Below are positions 1 through 12,727 of a stretch of 64,000 nucleotides of DNA, piece after piece. A program made the translations under genes and the position numbers. The DNA is taken from contig NC_088786.1 in the NCBI RefSeq assembly GCF_949628265.1, positions 31,641,681-31,705,680 on the forward strand, written 5' to 3'. The notes below the pieces were generated by a model. That model had not been told where the DNA came from. It saw nothing but the letters and a program-made list of their open reading frames with translations, and made no database searches. Source of the stretch: Cloeon dipterum. Lineage: Eukaryota > Arthropoda > Insecta > Ephemeroptera > Baetidae. How positions within the stretch are numbered: the first letter of the stretch is position 1; each line of letters starts with the position of its first letter.

Positions 1-627
1 TTGGCAGACAGACCATTTACGCATATCATTCTACACTATATACTTATGAGTTATATGACGTCTCCAGCGTGACAATGATGCGGCCTTCTATATATATTAT
101 ATATGAGTGCTTGCTTATTAATTTTGACCACGCAGTCAGTATATATGCGATATAGAGACGAAGGCAGTCGCACGGCGAGTAGCGAGCGAGCTTCACTTTG
201 CAAGCTTGGCTCTTGAAAATTTTCTACTTAGCACGGTGCAGTTCATCTATTGACTTCATGCTGGGTACGTACTTTGAGGACCATATGCTGTGGGTTCAAT
301 TATCATTTGTTTGGTTACTCTTATCTTTGCAGTATCTTTGAGAAGTGGAGAGAGATAAAATATAGCTTTTAAAGAATCAAATACCTTCCGCTGTCTTCTT
401 TATTCATTGCAAAGTGTCGCTTGGCACCTCTTTGAATCGATCAAACTCCACTCATGAGGTTAGTATTGCAACACAAATTTGACTAAATTAAAGTTGACGG
501 TGCAGTGTAAAGATGGTGGAAATTGGAATCAAAGCAACGCCTTCACATCAATTTTAATTTTGTAAAATTCAATACGTGATTTATATTTTTATTTCATGAA
601 TTAAATATGATATATTTTTAGTTAAGG
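1..627. other. Upstream flank of the UGT gene, no ORF
   Basis: AT-rich sequence with no credible coding exon. A possible 5' UTR intron could run from the GT in GAGGTTAGT near 459 to the TTTTTAG just before the start codon (about 616-622), which would place a non-coding first exon before 459. This rests on splice-like words only. No TATA box at a convincing distance was found. Confidence 0.35.
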
Positions 628-2458
628 ATGCGCATTACAACGGTATTACTTCCAGTCCTGGCAACTATTATTGCTCCTGTCCAAAATGCGCGCATCTTGG
701 GAGTGTTCCCTTTTCCTGGAAGGAGCCACATGATCACCTTTTCGGCCCTAACCGAGGCGTTGGCGGAGCGGGGCCACGAGCTGGTGGTTGTCAGCACCTA
801 TCCTTCCAAAAACCCGCCTGGGAATTACACAGACATCAATACATACCCTGATTTGAAGGAAATGTACAACGAGATCATGAACAATGACCAAATATACAAT
901 TTTGAGGACATCCCGACGTTTCTACTGCCCCATGTTTTTTACTGGACAGAGGGAACTAGAGCAGTCAAACTGACGTTTAAAAACAAAGACGTGAAAAGAT
1001 TACTCAAGGACGATAGGGGCTTTGACTTGGTCATTTCAGAGGACTTTGCCTGCGATGCTGTCTTCGCCTTTAGCTATTATCTTAAAGTCTGGTTTAGCTT
1101 CTTTGCAAAATATTGTCAATCATAACTAAAATATTTTTTATCTGTTTAGGCACCTTTGATTCTCATCTCTTCATTTGGTGGATTTCACTGGCAAAATTAC
1201 GCTTTTGGAAACCCATACAACCCATCATACGCTGTAAATAATATTTTGGAATATGGGGCCAAGAAGAACTTTCAGCAGCGCTTGATGAATACCTTATTTA
1301 CCTGGTACTGGGACATTGCCAGTGAAATCTTCTACTACCCAGCGCAGGAACGCTTGAAAGAAGAGTTTTTCGGTCCAGGACTCCCCTCTCTCAAAGAGCT
1401 GAGGAAGAGCGCCAGTCTGGGTTTCGTGAACAACCACTTTTCCCTCAGCTACCCGCGGCCTTTGGTGCCTGCCATTGTTGAGGTCGGAGGGATGCACGTG
1501 AAGGCCCCGAAGGAGAATTTACCGGAAAATTTTAAAAAGTGGTTGGATGAAGCGAAAGACGGTGCTATTTATTTTTCGCTTGGATCGAATCTAAGGGCAG
1601 AATTGATGCCTGAGTCGATGAGAAAAGCGCTTTTGGATGCTTTCGCGCAGCTTCCTCAACGTGTTCTGTGGAAGTACGAGTCAGAGGAACTCCCTGGAAA
1701 GCCTGACAATGTGATGATCAGCCCTTGGGTACCGCAAATGGAAGTTTTGGGTAAGAAATTCGTAAGCAGCATTTCTACGGAGTTGGAAATAAATAATTTT
1801 GAAAAACAAGCTAAAACGACTGAAGTTTAAAGAGTTTTAATCAAATGTTTGTTATTACTAAAAATTATTTTCGATTATTTTAGCCCATCCCAACGTGAAA
1901 TTATTCATAACGCACGGCGGCCTTCTCAGTGGCCAGGAAGCGATGTACAACGGATTGCCTGTGGTTGGAATCCCCGTATTTGGAGACCAAAAGATGAATG
2001 TTCAAAGATCTGTGGATTTGGGCTATGGAGTAATGCTTAGCTTGAAAAATATCACAAAGGAAAGCGTGTTAAAGGCTATCAACAAAGGACTTCACTGTCC
2101 AAAGTAAGAAAATGATTCCAGAAAGGGAATTTAAAAAAAATAAAAAAAATAATTATTTTTCAGAATCAGAGCTGAAATAAAGAGAAGGCAGAGAGTGTTT
2201 CTAGATCAGCCAGAAAGTCCACTTGAGAGGGCAGTGTTTTGGACTGAGTATGTGATTAGGCATGAAGGAGCGGCGCACTTAAGGTCGGCCGCTCTCGATT
2301 TAAGTTGGTACCAATTGGAGCTGCTAGACGTCTATGGATTTTTAATAGCTGTCTTTCTCGCCACTTGCTATGTTTTTATTGTGATTTTGAAATTCTTTTG
2401 TAGAATGTGCTCAAGAAAGCAAGAGAACAAAACCAAGGAAAAACAGAAAAAGAATTAA
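628..2458 (+). CDS. UDP-glycosyltransferase (UGT), four exons, 524 aa
   Basis: Exons by splice signals: 628-1086, 1150-1750, 1884-2103, 2164-2458 (stop 2456-2458). Intron phases are 0, 1 and 2, and the joins restore the family sequence without a gap. The product matches the usual UGT length of about 520 aa. Residues 1-20 look like a signal peptide, followed by ILGVFPFPGRSH, the typical start of the acceptor-binding half. The UGT signature begins at W346 (WVPQMEVLAHPNVKLFITHGG, with H364-G365-G366) and ends in FGDQ, which binds the UDP-sugar. A transmembrane helix lies at about residues 484-505, with a short basic cytosolic tail. Known role of the family: ER-bound transfer of sugar (usually glucose in insects) to small lipophilic molecules such as plant toxins, insecticides, pigments and hormones. 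The substrate cannot be read from sequence. The tail ends in KQKKN, which fits a KxKxx ER-retrieval signal. No frameshift or lost motif was seen, so it looks functional. Confidence 0.93.
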
Positions 2459-5400
2459 AGCGTAAAAATGAATTAAAATCACGGAGGGTTTTTTCAATGC
2501 CGGAGATCCACAGAAATAATGAGTCGGAAAAAAACAGGATGGAATTTGCTGGCGAAACAGATTGCCGCATGTGCACGGGGCTGCAGCACCTGCGGGGGTG
2601 CGAATGCATGTGCGTCTGGTGGTGCATCTGATCATTTATCACGTGCGCAGGCATATAGGCGCCCCCAGCCTCACCGGCGCTCGCTGCAGCCGGCCCGAAA
2701 ATCGACCGCAGAACAGCAGCAGCTCTGCTTCTCATCCATCGACGGCCGCCAACCGGATATGACAAGCAGGCCTGCAGAAAGGGCACCTCTACCTGCAGCC
2801 ATCCTATCAGCAGACGGCGGCAAAAGCAAAACAGGTCGCAGCATTTCCTCTTGTCGCTCAGCGCGGGGGTTGTTTTTTTGTTACTGCAACTTTATTTAGG
2901 ACCGATCGGAAGTGCAACCCCATTATCGCTGCGGCTAATTGAGCTTTTCGTGTCGGAGGCTTTCAGTCAACAAAGGAAAGAAGGAAAATTCGCCGGCGCG
3001 AGGATGTCACGTGTGTTGCGTCGGCCTTTGTTTGTGAAAAAAGGTGCAATATTGCCTTCAAGGGACTGATTGGGTTGCTTCACTGCATTTGATAATCGCT
3101 TTAGGGCACAGGATGTCGCATAGATCACAGGTTAAAGGTGAAAAACGATTTTTGAATCCAGATAGGAACACAGATTGGGTAAACAGGTAAACATATGGAT
3201 ACTCATAGTTTTTGTGTATATATATATATTGAGCTTGTGTATCCTTACAAGATGTGATTTGGAAGAGGGATCGACATTTTTCGATTAATCAATTTATAAA
3301 TCATGTACTTAAATTTAGAGCAATTCATATAATTATTTTATTTTTTATTACTTCAAATGATTCGCTCCAATTTATATACTAGCAAATCTCACAATTCTCC
3401 AACGGCGAGAGCGCTTTAAAGTTTAAATGCCCCTCGAGTAAAAAACGAATAGTAACTGGACCTCGTCAGCAGGCCGCGCAGATGCACACATGTTTTTTTT
3501 ACCGATAGTCGTACGCACGCAGACACACTCGCACCCATACAAAAGCTTGCAGACAAACGGAGAAAAGCTCTGAATTGACGGTGATTCACATGGCGGGTGA
3601 ATGGCAGCAAACAGATATATCACCTGCTGCTGCTGGTGAAACATCTTTTGTTTGCTTTGAGATGACCTGCAAGTGCGGTTCGATAGCGGAGAGCACCCAC
3701 CCATTGTGTGCCAGTCAATCTGGAGGATCAGGTCCACCTGCCCCTGGTGAGTCTGCAGCTCGTCGAGATGACGACTGTTTGGGCAGGTGGAGCCACACAC
3801 ACATGAGATAATCAAGCGCCGCGTGCACGCATCTCGTAATTAAATATGTTAACAGGCGGTTAATAGCGTGTATCTGCGTATATTGTGCTCGCGTCACTCT
3901 CGCTGCAGCGTGTTTCTCATTAAACGCACCATATGCATTTGAATACCTTCAAGTTAGTATAAAAGCACGGACCCCCAAAGAGACAGACTCAATCGGCTAA
4001 TGAATGTTTTGTTAATGATCTTCCAGGCGCAGGTATTTTCCTCACTGCTATCAATCACATTTGAATCACATCATCTGCCTGCAGGCTCTTCGAATAGATT
4101 GAATTGTGAAATTCTCATTAATTCATTGAAACATTGAGTTCAGAGGTTGATTACAAAGTGTTTAACTTTATTGATAAAAATGTCATTAAATTAGGGAATT
4201 TATTGTTAGCACGGTTGTGTTTCTCTAAACAGATATTTTTTTTAAAAACCCTCCGGTTATTTCAAGATAATTTGAATTTATTTTAAATCGAGGAATGCAT
4301 TGTAAATAAAGTTATTTATTAAAAATACATTACGTGATTTTGAAGAAAAGACGATTTCTTAATTTAATTTACAAGCCATGTTTGGTATAAATAATTTAAG
4401 CAACACATTATCTATATTATGATCAAGCCGTTGGTCTGTGATTTTAGTGTGCGAGCTTGAAAGGCAAATTTGATTTATTTTAAGACAGAGGAATCTGACT
4501 TCCTGATTCTAAATAATTTCAGAGAAAATTATAACTTAAAACCTCATCTCCAGTCTCTATATATGAGCAAGTAGCCAGCTGCTTTTGTGCAATGAATCAT
4601 TGTTAATTGCCCAATTTTCGCAGCTGAAAGCCGAATATTCCTCGGCGGTTTACACCCACAAAACGCATGCGATCCTCCATTTAAATCAATAAACAGCTTG
4701 ACCCCAGAAAAGCAATCAAGACAAAGCCAAACAATCAATTTGCTAGCGTTAATTGAAATCCAAACAAAAGTATAGGGGATTCAAAGCCGAAACAATGTGA
4801 AGCCCGTGTTCTTCTAGGAATGATCGCTTATTATATCGATGCAAGCAGCACCTTGAAATTACTATCCCGGCACCGCATCTAAAGGATTCAACTCTATTCA
4901 AAAGGGCTCGATTTGAGGCTGCTTTTAATAAATAACGACGTGCGCCGCGGCCGGCAGCCGAGCCGGCATCTCGTGAAAAAAAATGAAATATCGGCCCAGC
5001 GGTTAAGGTGTTAAGAGAGATCTAATTACGATAGAGCACGGCCTAAAATTTGTAATTCCGTGCCAAGGCAGGTGCACCTTTTCACTAAACGGTTTCGTGG
5101 CGAGCGCACCCCCGCCTCCCCCTGGCGAGTCTCGACCGGGGTGAGCTTCTCCTCGTCTCCGCAGCAGCGGTAATCAGGTCGGCGTGTAGAAAAAGAAACG
5201 GCTGCTGCCGTAGACATGATCATTATCATCCGATTACCAGTCGCCGATTACATATATATGCTCTCAGACGCACACTTACAAAGCAGGAGGAAATTTTCGG
5301 TCCAGACCGAAAAGAGAACATGCCTGAAAGGGATGAATTTCCCTTTTATTTGATAGAATTTATTAGATGTGTGCCATCTGGAGTCTAAAGGGATGTAAAT

Positions 5401-5668
5401 CACGGTCGATTAGAAACGAGGAATGTGCGTCAAACTATTTGTAGAGCCCTGGGAAATTGGTATCATGGCGAATTCAACTGAACCGAATGAAAAATTTCCC
5501 GTGTGATTAAATTATTCGATCTATTTATGTTTTTAATTAACCATTGTTGATAAAAACGCTCTGATTTTTTAATCAAAATAATTTTATTGTGGATCAGCAG
5601 ATCAAGTATGCTTCTCATCCAAAACGATGACAAAATAACAAAATATCACAGGGAAAAAAATTAGTCAA
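2459..5668. other. Gene-free interval
   Basis: No supported exon. Around 2520-3050 the sequence is GC-balanced and short ORFs overlap in several frames with no protein similarity, so I treat them as chance. A TATAAAA at 3958-3964 is followed about 30 bp later by TCAATC, a weak TATA/initiator pair without a downstream gene. The rest alternates AT-rich stretches with a GC-rich block at about 4930-5230. Confidence 0.5.
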
Positions 5669-5986
5669 TCAGTTCAGTACTCTGCAAAAAATATGTGGCT
5701 TTAATTTTTGAATGATACGTTGCGTACTTTTTGAGAAAATTAGTTCCTTAAAGATGGAACAGAAAGTTAAAGTTCGAACAGAATAGCGAACGCTTGCTAG
5801 GCACAAATGATCGCTTTCTCTTTGCAGCCTTGGTTGTAAAAGCGTTATGACATTTTCAGGGGATGCGTATGAGGGTATTGCAATTATACATATTTCAACA
5901 CTATGTAATCCTACACCTAACTTATCCCTTACAATTTTTAACATCCCTAAAATATGAATTTTTGATGTTCGCCTACTTGGAAACAT
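5669..5986 (-). mobile_element. Possible non-LTR retrotransposon ORF2 C-terminal remnant
   Basis: A 105-codon minus-strand ORF begins MFPSRRTSKIHILGMLKIV. The order of features (RR, then a helix-like HILxxLxKI segment, a short Ile-Pro stretch, and an SVRYSVRTL-like segment before a hydrophobic end) resembles the tail that follows the reverse transcriptase of CR1/Jockey-type LINEs. No RT catalytic core remains upstream, so it would be a 5'-truncated, dead copy. The similarity is from memory and weak. The alternative is a chance ORF. Confidence 0.35.
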
Positions 5987-8900
5987 GAATTTGACTTTCA
6001 GTTCTATTTAAATCTGGCGATGTTATTATTTTGGCCACACCACCTCCGAACAACCCCATTACAACCTCCAAACACTAGCAAGTACCAAACCAGGAAGAAG
6101 TTCAACTTGCCAACACCGATTTTTGTTGCGTTTGGGTTGCTGTAAAAAAAGGTACTCCTGTTTCAACTCCGCTAATTGCATGATCTCAAATGATTTTTTT
6201 TGTAACATATGTTGTGAAAAGAGAAGTATACCTCTTGCTTAATGAATCAAAACTTGATGTACTCAACAATATTGGTCTTACACTACAAATATAATTTTCA
6301 GACTAAATATACGACTAAACTGGCATGGGTTTTTGAAAAATACTGTTAAGTTTATTCATTTGTGGAAATTAACTAAATTTCCTCAAAGAAATTTTAAACT
6401 AAATTAATTTCGGATCCTATGGAGAATGCCATTTCTTAAATAAATTCAAACAATAATAGCCTCTAATTTTATCCCACAGTAGTCAAGAATAATATTGTAT
6501 CTATAGAAACTCTAAACTAACATAATTCCAGAGAAGCAAACTTCATACATCACGAGACGAAAGTGAAATTAGTCCCGAGTGCTGGGTGCTGGTGCTGCGG
6601 GCATGTACGACAATAAAGATTTCAACGCGCACAGCATGCGGAAAAAGCTTCAAGTGAGTGCGGACCTACCCCAAGTGGCGAGGGATGAGGGTGTCCTAAA
6701 ATAATTACGGCTGCACAATGCGATGAGCGCCGCCGCCGCGCGCGCACACAAGGTGAGGGTGTGCCTGCGGCCGACAATGCAGCTTTCGATTTATTATAAA
6801 AAGCCACGCGACAACTCCGCCGTTTCGAGTTGTATGCACATATTGTTAGTCAGACACGTGCAGCATTAAGGGTGGTTGCTGTGCTGGCTGGTTTCATCAG
6901 CTGCCTCCATCCCCGCGAGTCACACCCCGCGCAGGGGCGGAACCCTTGGCGTTTGATCACCGCGAGATCTTGAGAGAGATCGTGAGTGGCCTGTTACGCT
7001 GTAACTGCGTAAATAGCACTCTCGAGACTTCACCTCAAATTTAAAAAAATATATATTTGTAACAAATTATATAGCTTGAGAGCTTTAAATTAATATAAAA
7101 AAACTTAATCCCCGTTTTAACTCGTTGAGGAATAAACAAATTCTGTGAATTCAACGAGAAAGGGTGTTTTTTGTTTGTTTATTTTCTTTGAAATTATTCT
7201 CTTTCCTTAAAGGCTCCCCTAATGGTGAACCCTTTTGCAATTTATTAATTAAAACATTAATTTTTAGGATAGATTGTTGAGTACTAATAAATAGCTGTTT
7301 TTTCCAATAAAAATTATCGGGAATTGCGGAGAATTGAATGCTACCAAACGTATTCAAACTTTTAAGCGCAGAAAAAAGTTCACCTTAAATTTTTACTTAT
7401 TTATTTTTGAAACATTTCTTTGCCATGATACTTCCAGACTTTTTAATAATTTCTTCGTTCGAGCCGAAGCTATCTTTTGATCATCGCTCAATAAATTGAA
7501 CAACAATTTAAACAAATTTATGTTTGTTGTGCGTTAATTCAATCCTGGGCACGCCCCTGATTGTGAGTGCGAGTGAGGCGACGTCAGCATTAATATTGAA
7601 ATTTGTATAGATCTAGCTGCCAATTTTGGGGAATGGAAGCACGTCACTAATTGAAAACTGTCACGCCTGTCCGTTATCTATCTTCCATCGGGCGCGTGAT
7701 TTGAAACAGTCGCACGGATCAAATTGGATTTCCCTGAATGTATTAAAAGCAAGCTGGCTGTGGCACAACCTATATGGAACGAACAGCTTGATATCGGTGG
7801 AAAGAATCGTTATTTGCAAGAATGTTTCCGTCATTAGCTTGACAAAATGCCTGGCACGAGCTTTCCAGATCGCTGGAGCAGCGAGCAGAGATAAAATTCC
7901 AGCCCATTAATTGAAACAAAGCGTCAATGGTGCAAAAAGTGCCGGGAAAAAGTGGAGCGCGACAGAGAAATATGTAAAATTGCTACTTGATACAGCGGCG
8001 AATCTCAAGCAGTCCCGCGGCTCGAGATCTCTAATATCTGATTCACGCTCGCTATTTTTTGCTTGCCCGGCGTGCAAAAGCAACCGTACCACCATTAATG
8101 ACTGTCACGTTGAGATACAAGTGCGATTCAAGTGATTTAATTAATCACCGGCATCTTTTACTCCATCAGAGAGTGAGGGCCGCCGCCGCCGCCGCCACCG
8201 CCGCAGCAGCTGAGGAGGATGATAAACTCGCGGCCGTATGAATAATCGTGCTTTGCATGTGCCTGCTACACTTTCATTTTTCATCCTCCTAGATCGTTTT
8301 CCCGCCTGTCCATAGCTCGGATCGATTTGGAAGAAAAATAGAAAAGCCGTGTGCGGTGCGGTTCGTCCCCCGGCTCGCTCGGCAAACACGGCGCACGTTC
8401 CCTCCTCTCTTCTCGCCGCCCCGAAACGCATTTTGATAATAATAATTCGGCAGGCAGGCGGCTGCGTCTTTCGTTTCAGGCAGGTGATGCTCAATTGCGC
8501 TTTCCCCTACTCATTTGGATGCACTTAGCTTGCACGCTGCGCTCCTGCTCCATGTCATATTGCACATGCCACACACGCGGATATTTGTATTCAACAAGAA
8601 TGTTCAACGTACTCATTTTTCTCGAAATGCTGCTGCAACCGCCACTTCAAGAACTCTAAATGTGCTCATTGCTCAGAATAAAATCATGCGCGTTTGATAT
8701 TTATGACGCTTTTGATGGGAAATTTATTCCACGCAAGCATGCAGATCCAAGAGGTAAAAATAATTTGTCCTCTCTTTAGCGACATTGTAAGGAAAGAGGA
8801 CTGCGCGGCCGATGGTTCTTGTGAGTTATTTAATATATGCATATGTACCACCTTACCTTGAGTAAATTCTCTGCAGGGATATTAATAATGCATGAATTAT

Positions 8901-9340
8901 TAATTTTTCAAACTGTACATACGTATAAATTGAATTCATTTCACTTTGAAAAGTCATAGTTAAATACTATAGCTGATGGCAGTAATTTAAATTTAAAAGT
9001 ATATCATAATAGTTTAAACTATTTAAAAACACATTCACATATAATTTTGATTTACTATTATTCAATAATATTAAATTAATGGTCTCTAGTTGTTATGAAT
9101 GTTGTATATTTTCTAATAATATCTAGCTTGTTTCAAAAGATATCTTAAATCGTCTTGGTTAATTTTTCTTAAAACATTTTGGATTCATTGAAATGTTAGT
9201 TATCCGGTTCTAAAGAAACAAATGGTATAAAACGAACCAAAATTCAAAACAAAATGCTTGTTTATTTGAGTTGATTTCTCCTTATAAATCTAAATTCTGT
9301 TCACACCACTATTATAGTATCAGTTTTTAGTTTCAAAGTA
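5987..9340. other. Gene-free interval
   Basis: No supported coding exon. 6000-6160 is an unusual C/A-rich patch. 6540-6990, 7550-8100 and 8160-8600 are GC-balanced blocks with AT-rich homeodomain-like words but no gene. 8640-9340 is AT-rich and featureless. Confidence 0.5.
8180..8204. repeat. (GCC)n simple repeat
   Basis: A run of GCC/CCG triplets with one interruption, continuing into CAGCAG. It is not in a supported reading frame. Confidence 0.9.
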
Positions 9341-9605
9341 ATCTTTATTATGGTTCTGCAGGGGCTTTCTTGCCCCATACATTGCCATATCCAGACAAAA
9401 CAATATGTTTGTATATAATTGTTTAAAAGAGAGGTGGTTCAATTTTCTTGAAAAACTGTTGTTTTAAAAATTCCTTGAAAGCACTTTGGTTTCCGTTGAG
9501 ACACAAATTCGGCGGAAGGTTGTTCCACATTGGTGTTTTTACAAGTTGGCTCGTTAAATTATATACAATGCCATATTTTTTCATTTTTGTATATTTGAAA
9601 TACAC
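9341..9605 (-). mobile_element. Non-LTR retrotransposon (LINE) 3' end remnant
   Basis: On the minus strand a short reading frame (9423-9605) contains MWNNLPPNLCLNGNQSAFKE followed by FLKQQFF. This matches the common C-terminal pattern of LINE ORF2 proteins, a WNxLP motif then a Phe-Lys-rich helix ending at the stop. The next 80 bases look like a LINE 3' UTR: a GGGGC/GCCCC hairpin (9361-9376) and AATAAAG (9343-9349). A TAA lies in frame just upstream of 9605 and no reverse transcriptase core is present, so the copy is 5'-truncated and inactive. The clade cannot be set from this fragment. Confidence 0.65.
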
Positions 9606-11174
9606 AAAGAATTATTTAGTAGTAGAAAACAATGAGATTTCTTTATTTATCCCGATTTGTTTATTTTATTAATAAGTAATAACAAATGACAGATAGAATT
9701 GTTTGATTGCATTACTTAATTATTGCAATCAGTGAGTAATGCTGCACTCGTACAAATATAGAGCGCCGTATGCGGTTTGCGTTTCCGTGATGGGAGAGTA
9801 ATGAGATTTCGCTTTCGGGGCAGGTGTCCGGTGCAGCCCGCGCATTATCGCCGCTTTGTTCGTCCCACTGTGATTTTATCCCCGACGCACAACACAGTCC
9901 ACAATGCGAGTCCTTTCCACTGTTTTTATTAAGGGTATGTGCGCACTGCACCGTGTGTGTGTGCCTCGCACCCCTGGGAGGTTCCCGCGCTCTACACCCC
10001 TTGCTCCGGGGTGATTTCGACGCGGTGTTTTGTTGCCAACTGCTCCTCTGGCAAATAATAATGCTCGATTGTAATGTGCAAAACATTCGGATTCGTCCCT
10101 CTTTCAGAGGTCTTTGGCCTCAAACTCGTGATGCCAAAAACGCGTTATTTTTGTGACATCTGCGTGGGTCAAAATAATACGTTTTTGTGTTATAGTAGAA
10201 TACCACTGAATTATACTTAATAGCTCTCATTTAGTCTAATTTCATGAGTTTGTTTTGTTTATTTTTGAATCGCTTCAGGTCCAAGATTTTCATTTTCTGT
10301 TGGAATTTCAGGTGGGTGTGTACAAAAAGGAAGAGACACGGGTTTGATAAGCCAATCTTCGATCACATTCAGAAAATTTTCAGACTAATCACCCAAAAAT
10401 TTTCTTGCCAGTATAATCAGAATTAATTTTTTATATTCCTGGCAGCAGTTTCAGGTTTGGATGGTAATGTCGAGTACTTGTTGGCAGCACATGTATGTTC
10501 GTCAACAATGATTTTTTGACTGTCTTAAACACAAACATAAAAGTGTGTTAGCTTTTTGAGAGAGCAAAACGTTACTCAAAACCTCATCCAAAAAGGTTAA
10601 TAAGGAGAAATGAACGTCTTAAATTTATTTCTCATTTATAGTTTAATACATTTTGAGTTGCAAAAGTTCAGTCTGTATAATTTAAAAATTAATTTCTGGC
10701 TCTCGCTAATGGCAAGTCAGACGGTTTTATAGGTTTATGACACCTTAAACAATTACAAGCAATTTAGACAGTTTAAAATAAAGATCTTGAATTCATTTAA
10801 GAGTCTAAAAATGGCATGTTATGTTCTAATTTGGTGCCTAATAGTTATTGAGACCCTATAAAAATCAATTGTCTTCTTATCAAAATCCTTTCGAGACCTT
10901 TTTGAAAGCTGATTAGCAATGTGGTAGCATTTAAAATTTGTAAAATCACGCCACATTTGAAAAATCTAATGATATACGTAATACGGTCATAACAAATCAA
11001 ATGAAGCGTGTCACCATATGAAGGAGGCGCGCAATTGAAATCACCCAGAGGAGAGTGCGGCGTCTGATTGTGAGTAACGCCGCTTTCTCGTTCGCCATTG
11101 TTAGCGGCGCGCATATTAGATAAGAGCGCACAATGCCTCTCATTCGTACTCGCTTTTTAAAGCAGCAATCTTAT

Positions 11175-11569
11175 TTTTATTGCGCACGTCAAACCAGTAT
11201 TTATGCATTCACGCTCGATTTATTTGTTGCTTCTACCGAGAGGAGTTGGTTTTGTCCGCTAGCTCGTCTCACTGCAGCAATTAAAAGTGCAAAAAATATA
11301 CGACAGCAGTAAAAACCGCAAACAAGATCAATTTTATTGTTGCACGCGCTCTTTTATTGCGGCGGGCAGTCAGGAGAAAGCTTTTATTCCGCAGCGCGCG
11401 GAGACACAATATTCAAATCGGCAGTAAACTTGGGAGACTTCAATGCCCGACCAGATTTTTATGGGCACGAACGAGTTCTGATTTCGTTCACATTAGACTT
11501 TGATTATGCTATCAAATTTCGCTAGCGCACATGGGAAACGGTTCTACGCGACTAGCTGCAATTTTATTG
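11175..11569 (+). promoter_or_regulatory. Cluster of Caudal/posterior-Hox-like TTTTATTG words
   Basis: TTTTATTG occurs at 11175-11182, 11332-11339, 11352-11359 and 11562-11569, with a related TTTTATT at 11382 and TTTTTATGG near 11456. The Caudal and Abd-B core is known to be TTTAT(T/G)G. Four exact words and two variants within 400 bp, in one orientation and in a GC-balanced block, suggest a homotypic cluster. Enhancer activity is inferred only. Confidence 0.3.
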
Positions 11570-12692
11570 TCAATGGCGTTTTTTATCTTCAGCTCTTGCG
11601 GTTGAAAAAAGGGAAACCGCAGTTAACTCGACATTATGCACTTATTTCCGTAAATTTTACAGCTTATACAAACAGCTTTTCTTGTGCATTTAATCTTCCA
11701 CCGATCTCATTCCTGCGCTCTTTTCATTTTAGTCACAAGAAATTTCTTAATAGCACGAGCATCTGACGGTTTTGAATATGTTAAATTTGTTAACCTGGCC
11801 AATATGCTTACGGAAAAAAAGCTGGCGTGAGAAGTGATGAAAACGCACGATAAAAACCCCAAAGCGTCGTAACGAATTTTTCAGCACTATAATATGTATA
11901 TATACGCGGCATTATGCGACGTCGCTAATGCGTATGCACAAACAACATATCGCGCAACAAGGGTGGTGCATAATGGACGGTCCAGCAGTTGGATGCATAA
12001 CATTTTGATTTGCCTTCCTCCCTCTCCCTCCCGTGGACGAATCGTGGGAAGCTGGGAGACGCGGCCGCACCACCGGTCTTTCAACCACCATGCATGCACT
12101 GAGCAATTGCACTGCTCATGTAACTAATAATGCGCGACGCACCCGTCGAGGGTGATCGCTCGCGGTAAATTAAATACGGGCAACATATGCAGCTGGGGCT
12201 TGGAAAAATACTCAAATTTGCCAAGTGGCTCTTATCTCAACTCTTATATATTATACTCTTACAAAATCAAGATTTTTTAAACTTGGAACAATTAATTCCT
12301 CAACTGATGGAAATTTATATAAGCTAGACCCTTTTTAGACTTGAATAAAAAGGAAAAGATAATACAAAATAGGGGCACAGGCCAAGAAGTCTCAGTATTG
12401 GTCTGAAAAGGCAGATTTTAGGATGTATTTTTCGTTCATAAAAGTGCGTTGACGGCATCGATGAAATTTAAATTCCTTAGCTTGAATAACAATAAATGAA
12501 CAGATGTTGGAAACTCGTGAAAAACACTGCCGTCTCCATTGCATATCCATCTTACTCTTCTATGCTTTCCCCTTTTCCCCCCTATTTATCTCATTGGCCA
12601 TGTTTCTTCTCAAAGATTTGTCTTATTAATCAACAATCATTGAAATTGTCTTTTGTGCTTAAACTGTGTCACTCAAGTGGTGATGTCGGTGC

Positions 12693-12727
12693 TATAAAAT
12701 CCCGTCAAGTTCATCTCGTTTGTCAGT
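12693..12727 (+). promoter_or_regulatory. Orphan TATA box plus initiator
   Basis: TATAAAA at 12693-12699 is followed 30 bp later by TCAGT at 12723-12727, the arthropod initiator. This is the spacing of a genuine core promoter. No coding exon was found downstream on the plus strand, so it would drive a non-coding transcript or an undetected first exon, or it is chance. Confidence 0.35.

Noticed and set aside
3675..3710. B-box-like GGTTCGA near 3678 as a possible tRNA
   Set aside because: No matching A box, no acceptor or anticodon stem could be folded around it. No other tRNA or rRNA signature was found.
8141..8494. 117-codon minus-strand ORF rich in Arg
   Set aside because: The Arg run is simply the GCC microsatellite read in reverse; no domain and no supporting signals.
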